DNA from: JBCDBH01 sp039184055
GTDB lineage: Bacteria; Acidobacteriota; Thermoanaerobaculia; Multivoradales; J023
Reading direction: 5' to 3'
Length of the DNA: 13,389 nt
NCBI GenBank assembly: GCA_039184055.1
Contig: JBCDBH010000153.1
Coordinates: 1-13,389, forward strand
Made by a program: the position numbers and the translations under genes. Of the stretch, positions 7,888 through 13,389 are shown one piece after another. The notes below the pieces were generated by a model. The model was not told the origin of the DNA. It worked only from the letters and a program-made list of their open reading frames with translations, and made no database searches. Every line of letters starts with the position of its first letter. Position 1 is the first letter of the stretch.

Positions 7888-8304
7888 ATGAAGCACCCAC
7901 CGCATCTCCTCCGTGTCGAAGCTCCGGCATCGGCTTTTGCTCCCGTGGTCGCCGCCGCGACGACGGCCGATGTGCGTGTCGGCTGGCTCGATTTCGAACC
8001 GGCTTCGACACCCGTGGAGCTCGCCCCAGCCGCCGACCTCGGGGTGCTCCGGGCCGTCGCGGTAGGTGACGGCCGTACCGTGGCGGTCAAACCGATGAAG
8101 GGTCCACCGGTGCTCCGCGACGTGCTCCGCGAGCACTTTCGTGGCTGCGTGCTGGTGCTGGTACGCGGCGCGATCGACGCCCCTAGGCTCGAGTCACTCG
8201 GTGACGATCGCTGGCGGATCCACCGGCTCGATGCTCCTTATCTCGACGTCGATCTCGAGTCGTTGATCGCCAGACTTCGCAAGCCTCGCCCCTGGGATCG
8301 TTGA
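7888..8304 (+). CDS. Small uncharacterised protein upstream of serA
   Basis: A protein of 138 residues if started at ATG 7888; an in-frame ATG at 7825 would add 21 residues of unremarkable sequence. I do not know a function. Visible features: no signal peptide or membrane helix, alternating hydrophobic strands and helices, a VAVKPMKGPPVLRDVLREHF stretch (about 69-88) and then CVLVLVRGAI, as in a compact alpha/beta fold. I have an impression, not checkable here, of similar short proteins in Acidobacteriota genomes. No Shine-Dalgarno precedes 7888; TATCGT (7876-7881) just upstream could be a -10 box giving a nearly leaderless mRNA, but no -35 is evident. It is divergent from the sigma-kinase unit and 85 bp upstream of serA on the same strand. 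Coding is supported by its codon pattern and by running the whole gap between the two well-identified genes. Confidence 0.72.
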   Translation: MKHPPHLLRVEAPASAFAPVVAAATTADVRVGWLDFEPASTPVELAPAADLGVLRAVAVGDGRTVAVKPMKGPPVLRDVLREHFRGCVLVLVRGAIDAPRLESLGDDRWRIHRLDAPYLDVDLESLIARLRKPRPWDR

Positions 8305-8316
8305 ACGACGAGTTTT

Positions 8317-8379
8317 ATGCCGCAAAGCGGCATCTTCGGATAGAGTCATGGATGACACTTGCAACGATGACTCTCCGAA
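8317..8379 (+). promoter_or_regulatory. Two stacked hairpins in the serA leader
   Basis: Hairpin 1 is ATGCCGC (8317-8323), AAA, GCGGCAT (8327-8333), a perfect 7-bp stem. Hairpin 2 pairs TTCGG (8335-8339) and AGAGTCAT (8342-8349) with ATGACTCT (8367-8374) and CCGAA (8375-8379): 13 bp with a 2-nt bulge and a 17-nt loop. The second stem ends exactly where the serA ribosome site begins. No T-run follows either stem, so neither looks like a standard terminator; a translational control element, a protein operator or a processed terminator of the upstream gene are possible. Confidence 0.5.
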
Positions 8380-8384
8380 AGGGG
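8379..8384 (+). promoter_or_regulatory. Ribosome binding site of serA
   Basis: AAGGGG lies 5 nt before ATG 8390. It selects this start over the in-frame ATG at 8348, which is inside the leader hairpin and would add 14 residues before the conserved MYKILVSD start. Confidence 0.7.
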
Positions 8385-8389
8385 TTGCC

Positions 8390-9973
8390 ATGTACAAAAT
8401 CCTGGTTTCCGATCCGCTCCATCCCGTCGGTCTCGCCATGCTGCGCGAGTCGGGTCACGAAGTCACCGAGCTGCCGCCGGAGCGCCGCCCCGAGCTACCC
8501 GAGCTGGTCGCCCACTACGACGCGCTGGTGGTGCGTAGCGGCACCAAGGTGACCGCCGACATCCTGGCCGCCGGAGCCGGTCACCTCAAGGTGGTCGGAC
8601 GCGCCGGTGTCGGGGTCGACAACGTCGACGTCAAAGCAGCCACCGAGCACGGCATTCTGGTGATCAACGCCCCGACCGCCAACCTGATGTCGGCGACCGA
8701 GCACACCTTCGCGCTCATGCTCGCGGTGGCCCGCCGCGTCGCGGTGGCCGACAAGCAAATGAAAGAAGGCGTGTGGGATCGCAAGGCCCATGTCGGCTCC
8801 GAGCTCCAGGGGAAAACCCTCGGCATCATCGGCTTTGGCCGGATCGGTCAGCGGGTGGCGCGACGCGCCCAGGCGTTCGACATGACCACGGTGGCTTTCG
8901 ACCCCTTTATCGACGCTCAGACCATTCAGCGCTTCGATACCGAGGCCCTCGATCTCGATACCCTGCTCGGCCGCGCCGATTTCGTCACCCTGCACACGCC
9001 GCTCAGCGAGTCGACCCGCAACCTGCTCGACACCGACAAGCTGGCGTTGATGAAAGACACGGCGGTGATCATCAACTGTGGCCGTGGTGGCGTGCTCGAC
9101 GAAGGCGCGCTGCTCGCCGCGCTCGAGGCGGGTACGGTCGGTGGCGCCGGCATCGATGTCTATGCCTCCGAGCCACCGACCGATTTCGCCCTCGCCCAGC
9201 ACCCACGGGTGGTCGCGACGCCACATCTCGGCGCGTCGACCCACGAGGCGCAGGAGAGAATTTCGACCGAAACCGCGAAGATGGTGATCGCGGCGCTCGA
9301 CGGCTCGCTCGCGGTCACCGCGGTCAACCTGCCGTTTCGCCCCACCGGTGTCACCGGTGAGCCGTACCTGCGACTCGGCGAAACGCTCGGACAAATCGCC
9401 TGGGGACTCCTGGGTGATGCCCCCCTCAACCGGCTACGGGTCGAGCTCGCCGGCATCGACGACGCGCTCCATACCCCCATCACCGTCGCCGCGGTCAAGG
9501 GCGCGCTCGAGCCCGTGCTCGCCGAAGCGGTCAACTACGTCAACGCGGAACGGGTCGCGGCGGAGCGCGACGTCGCCATCGAGCGTCTGAGCCGCACCCA
9601 ACCGAGCGACTACCCGCATCTGGTCCAGGTCCATCTGGAAGCCGGTGACCGGTCGGTGACGGTTGCCGGCACGTTGTTTCACGACGACGATCTCCGTGTC
9701 GTGTCGATCGACGGCTTCCCGCTCGAGTTCCGACCCAAAGACGTGCTGCTGGTGGTGCGCAACCGTGACGTGCCGGGCGTGGTCGGCCGCGTCGGCACAG
9801 TGCTCGGTGACGCGACGATCAACATCGCCGAAATCCACCTCGCCCGTCGACCCGGAAGCGATCAGGCGCTGGCGATCGTTCGTCTCGATGCGCGGCCGTC
9901 CGACGGCGTGATCGCCGCCATCGCCGGTCTCGAACCGGTGGTGCTGACCCAGCTGGTCGATCTGAGTCAGTAG
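8390..9973 (+). CDS. serA: D-3-phosphoglycerate dehydrogenase (long, ACT-containing type)
   Basis: It oxidises 3-phosphoglycerate to 3-phosphohydroxypyruvate with NAD+, the first committed step of L-serine synthesis in the cytosol. The 527 residues match the long form. The nucleotide-binding motif GFGRIG is at 148-153, inside the IIGFGRIGQ signature. The catalytic trio is Arg232 (NCGRGG), Glu261 (SEPP) and His279 (PHLGAS), with the spacing known for D-2-hydroxyacid dehydrogenases of the long type. The substrate-binding halves flank the NAD domain (about 96-284). Residues about 320-450 form the extra allosteric substrate-binding-type domain and about 455-527 the ACT domain, the usual site for serine feedback. 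Nothing is missing. Neighbours are signalling genes rather than serB or serC, so it is probably expressed alone or with the small upstream gene, and its hairpin leader hints at its own regulation. Confidence 0.96.
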   Translation: MYKILVSDPLHPVGLAMLRESGHEVTELPPERRPELPELVAHYDALVVRSGTKVTADILAAGAGHLKVVGRAGVGVDNVDVKAATEHGILVINAPTANLMSATEHTFALMLAVARRVAVADKQMKEGVWDRKAHVGSELQGKTLGIIGFGRIGQRVARRAQAFDMTTVAFDPFIDAQTIQRFDTEALDLDTLLGRADFVTLHTPLSESTRNLLDTDKLALMKDTAVIINCGRGGVLDEGALLAALEAGTVGGAGIDVYASEPPTDFALAQHPRVVATPHLGASTHEAQERISTETAKMVIAALDGSLAVTAVNLPFRPTGVTGEPYLRLGETLGQIAWGLLGDAPLNRLRVELAGIDDALHTPITVAAVKGALEPVLAEAVNYVNAERVAAERDVAIERLSRTQPSDYPHLVQVHLEAGDRSVTVAGTLFHDDDLRVVSIDGFPLEFRPKDVLLVVRNRDVPGVVGRVGTVLGDATINIAEIHLARRPGSDQALAIVRLDARPSDGVIAAIAGLEPVVLTQLVDLSQ

Positions 9974-10043
9974 CTTGGACCGAGCCTAGGAGCTCGCTCG
10001 GACCGTACCGTAGGCGGATTACCCTTCTACCTAGGGTTTCCCG

Positions 10044-10049
10044 TACAAT
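10044..10049 (+). promoter_or_regulatory. Candidate -10 box of the kinase 3 promoter
   Basis: TACAAT differs by one base from the sigma-70 -10 consensus and lies about 100 bp before the kinase start. No good -35 is seen at 16-18 bp upstream, so the call is weak. Confidence 0.3.
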
Positions 10050-10071
10050 AGCGATTCGTTTCGCTTGTTTT
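10050..10071 (+). terminator. Possible weak terminator of serA
   Basis: AGCGA (10050-10054) pairs with TCGCT (10061-10065) around a 6-nt loop, followed by TGTTTT. The 5-bp stem is short for an efficient terminator. It is the only hairpin with a following T-run between serA and kinase 3, and it overlaps the region just after the candidate -10 box. Confidence 0.28.
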
Positions 10072-10147
10072 CGCCTACGGTACGGACTACAACTGCTCGC
10101 CACGAGTTCGCCTCGGGATCGCCCGTGGGAATGTGGCCCTATCACCC

Positions 10148-12670
<2,523 letters not shown>

Positions 12671-12740
12671 CGACCCGTTGGCCAGCGGCAGATTGGAGCT
12701 TTGACGATGCGATCTCATGATTATCGGCTTTACGACGACA

Positions 12741-12767
12741 CGAGCTTTTGACGACGAACCAAGCTCG
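12741..12767 (+). promoter_or_regulatory. Hairpin upstream of the exported repeat protein
   Basis: CGAGCTT (12741-12747) and AAGCTCG (12761-12767) form a 7-bp stem with a 13-nt loop, 19 bp before ATG 12787. The left arm also begins a direct repeat, GAGCTTTTGACGA (12742-12754), seen earlier as GAGCTTTGACGA (12696-12707). This could be an operator or leader structure. The rest of the 116-bp gap 12671-12786 shows no clear promoter or terminator. Confidence 0.4.
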
Positions 12768-12775
12768 AATCACCA

Positions 12776-12780
12776 CGGAG
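12776..12780 (+). promoter_or_regulatory. Ribosome binding site of the exported repeat protein
   Basis: CGGAG ends 6 nt before ATG 12787, a normal Shine-Dalgarno spacing, which supports this start. Confidence 0.65.
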
Positions 12781-12786
12781 ATACCC

Positions 12787-13389
12787 ATGCGCGCGTCATT
12801 GCATCGCCTGCTCACGTTCCTGGCCGTTGTCCCCCTCACCGCCAGCCTCGCATTCGCGCAGCCGCCGATTCCGATCACCCCTGATTTCCCGATCAACACG
12901 TCTTCGATGGGCAATCGAAGCGCGCCCGACGTGGCGAGAAATCGCAACGGCGCGACGATCATCGTGTGGGAAAGCGACTCTCAAGATGGCGATGGCTACG
13001 GCATCTACGGCCGTCTCTTCGCCGACGGCACCAACGGTGGCACCGAAATCCTCTTTCCCCAGAACACCATGGGTGATCAACGCAACCCCGACGCCTCGAT
13101 CGCCGCCGATGGCGCGTTCTACGTCGCCTGGGAGACCCCGGACATGGACGGACGCGGCATCGCCTTCCGTCTCTACGACGCCAACGGCCAGCCCATCGTC
13201 GGCGAACGCACCGCCAACGAGACCGAAGACGGCGGTCAGAACTCCCCCGCCACCGCGATCATCGAAGCCGGGCTCGAGGGCGTCACCGGAGCCTGGACGC
13301 TCATCTGCGTGTGGGAAGGTCCGAACGGCAACGACAGCGACGTCTTCGCCCGTATCTACCAATTCTTCGACGACGGCTCGACTTTCTTC
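12787..13389 (+). CDS. Exported repeat-containing protein, 3'-truncated by window edge
   Basis: 201 codons are present with no stop before the right edge. The N-terminus is a typical signal peptide: basic start (MRASLHR), hydrophobic core (about residues 8-22) and an AFA cleavage motif before Gln25. The mature part has repeated blades of about 45-50 residues built as a short strand ending in VWE or AWE (about 60-62, 111-113, 174-176), an acidic DGDGYG or DMDGRG type loop, then GRLF or FRLYDANG. This pattern is common in large secreted proteins of unknown function that may fold as a beta-propeller or similar repeat domain; the acidic loops could bind calcium. I cannot assign a function. It follows kinase 3 by 116 bp on the same strand. 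Confidence 0.85.
   Translation, partial: MRASLHRLLTFLAVVPLTASLAFAQPPIPITPDFPINTSSMGNRSAPDVARNRNGATIIVWESDSQDGDGYGIYGRLFADGTNGGTEILFPQNTMGDQRNPDASIAADGAFYVAWETPDMDGRGIAFRLYDANGQPIVGERTANETEDGGQNSPATAIIEAGLEGVTGAWTLICVWEGPNGNDSDVFARIYQFFDDGSTFF

Larger units (their letters stand above)
10003..10085. repeat. Perfect 14-bp inverted repeat flanking a 55-bp core before kinase 3
   Basis: The left arm CCGTACCGTAGGCG (10003-10016) is the exact reverse complement of the right arm CGCCTACGGTACGG (10072-10085). The core holds a TACAAT box and a small AGCGA/TCGCT hairpin (10050-10065) followed by TGTTTT. A 6-bp inverted repeat CCGAGC/GCTCGG (9980-10001) lies just left. The whole 174-bp stretch 9974-10147 has no convincing gene. 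Confidence 0.75.

Noticed and set aside
9980..10001. CCGAGC/GCTCGG hairpin as the serA terminator
   Set aside because: A 6-bp stem with a 10-nt loop and no T-run after it; mentioned only with the neighbouring inverted repeat.
12796..13362. Minus-strand open frame (188 codons) at the right edge
   Set aside because: The plus strand has a ribosome site, a signal peptide and a repeat pattern in an uninterrupted frame from 12787; the minus frame is its shadow.

Overview
The window is a gene-dense, high-GC (roughly 60-65% by eye) bacterial chromosome segment. No rRNA, tRNA, CRISPR array or mobile element is visible. The gene families suggest a soil or sediment lineage such as Acidobacteriota (Thermoanaerobaculia-like), with Planctomycetota or Verrucomicrobiota also possible. 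The pointers are ECF sigma genes placed directly before Hanks-type kinases, kinases carrying a membrane anchor and TPR tail, and a zinc-ribbon kinase with an Ile/Gly-rich tail. The lineage is inferred from family habit, not from a marker gene.

Layout, left to right. (1) 1-2218 (+): 3' part of an exported subtilisin-like (S8) protease, open at the left edge, closed by a strong intrinsic terminator (2257-2293). (2) 2316-3035 and 3105-4556 (+): an ECF-type sigma factor of the FATTxW family, then a zinc-ribbon Ser/Thr kinase with an Ile/Gly pentapeptide-repeat membrane tail. (3) 4569-7160 and 7167-7733 (-): a second module pointing at the first, made of an ECF sigma factor (TIGR02999-like) and, 6 bp downstream, a membrane-anchored kinase with a large TPR region. 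The two modules meet tail to tail with 12 bp between stop codons. (4) 7888-8304 and 8390-9973 (+): a small uncharacterised protein and a long-type, ACT-containing D-3-phosphoglycerate dehydrogenase (serA) with a hairpin-rich leader. (5) 9974-10147: a non-coding stretch with a perfect 14-bp inverted repeat around a TACAAT box. (6) 10148-12670 (+): a third kinase, membrane-anchored with TPRs and an unusual ~105-residue insertion in its activation segment. (7) 12787-13389 (+): start of an exported repeat-containing protein, cut by the right edge.

The centre of interest is signalling: three Hanks-type kinases of three different designs and two ECF sigma factors of two different families within about 10.4 kb. 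No recognisable anti-sigma gene lies beside either sigma factor, so the adjacent kinase is the natural candidate for controlling it. The flanking genes for exported proteins are plausible outputs, but nothing in the sequence proves that link. The most unusual details are the Thr/Asp-rich insertion in kinase 3, the inverted repeat in front of it, the Ile/Gly-repeat tail of kinase 1, and the stacked hairpins abutting the serA ribosome binding site.
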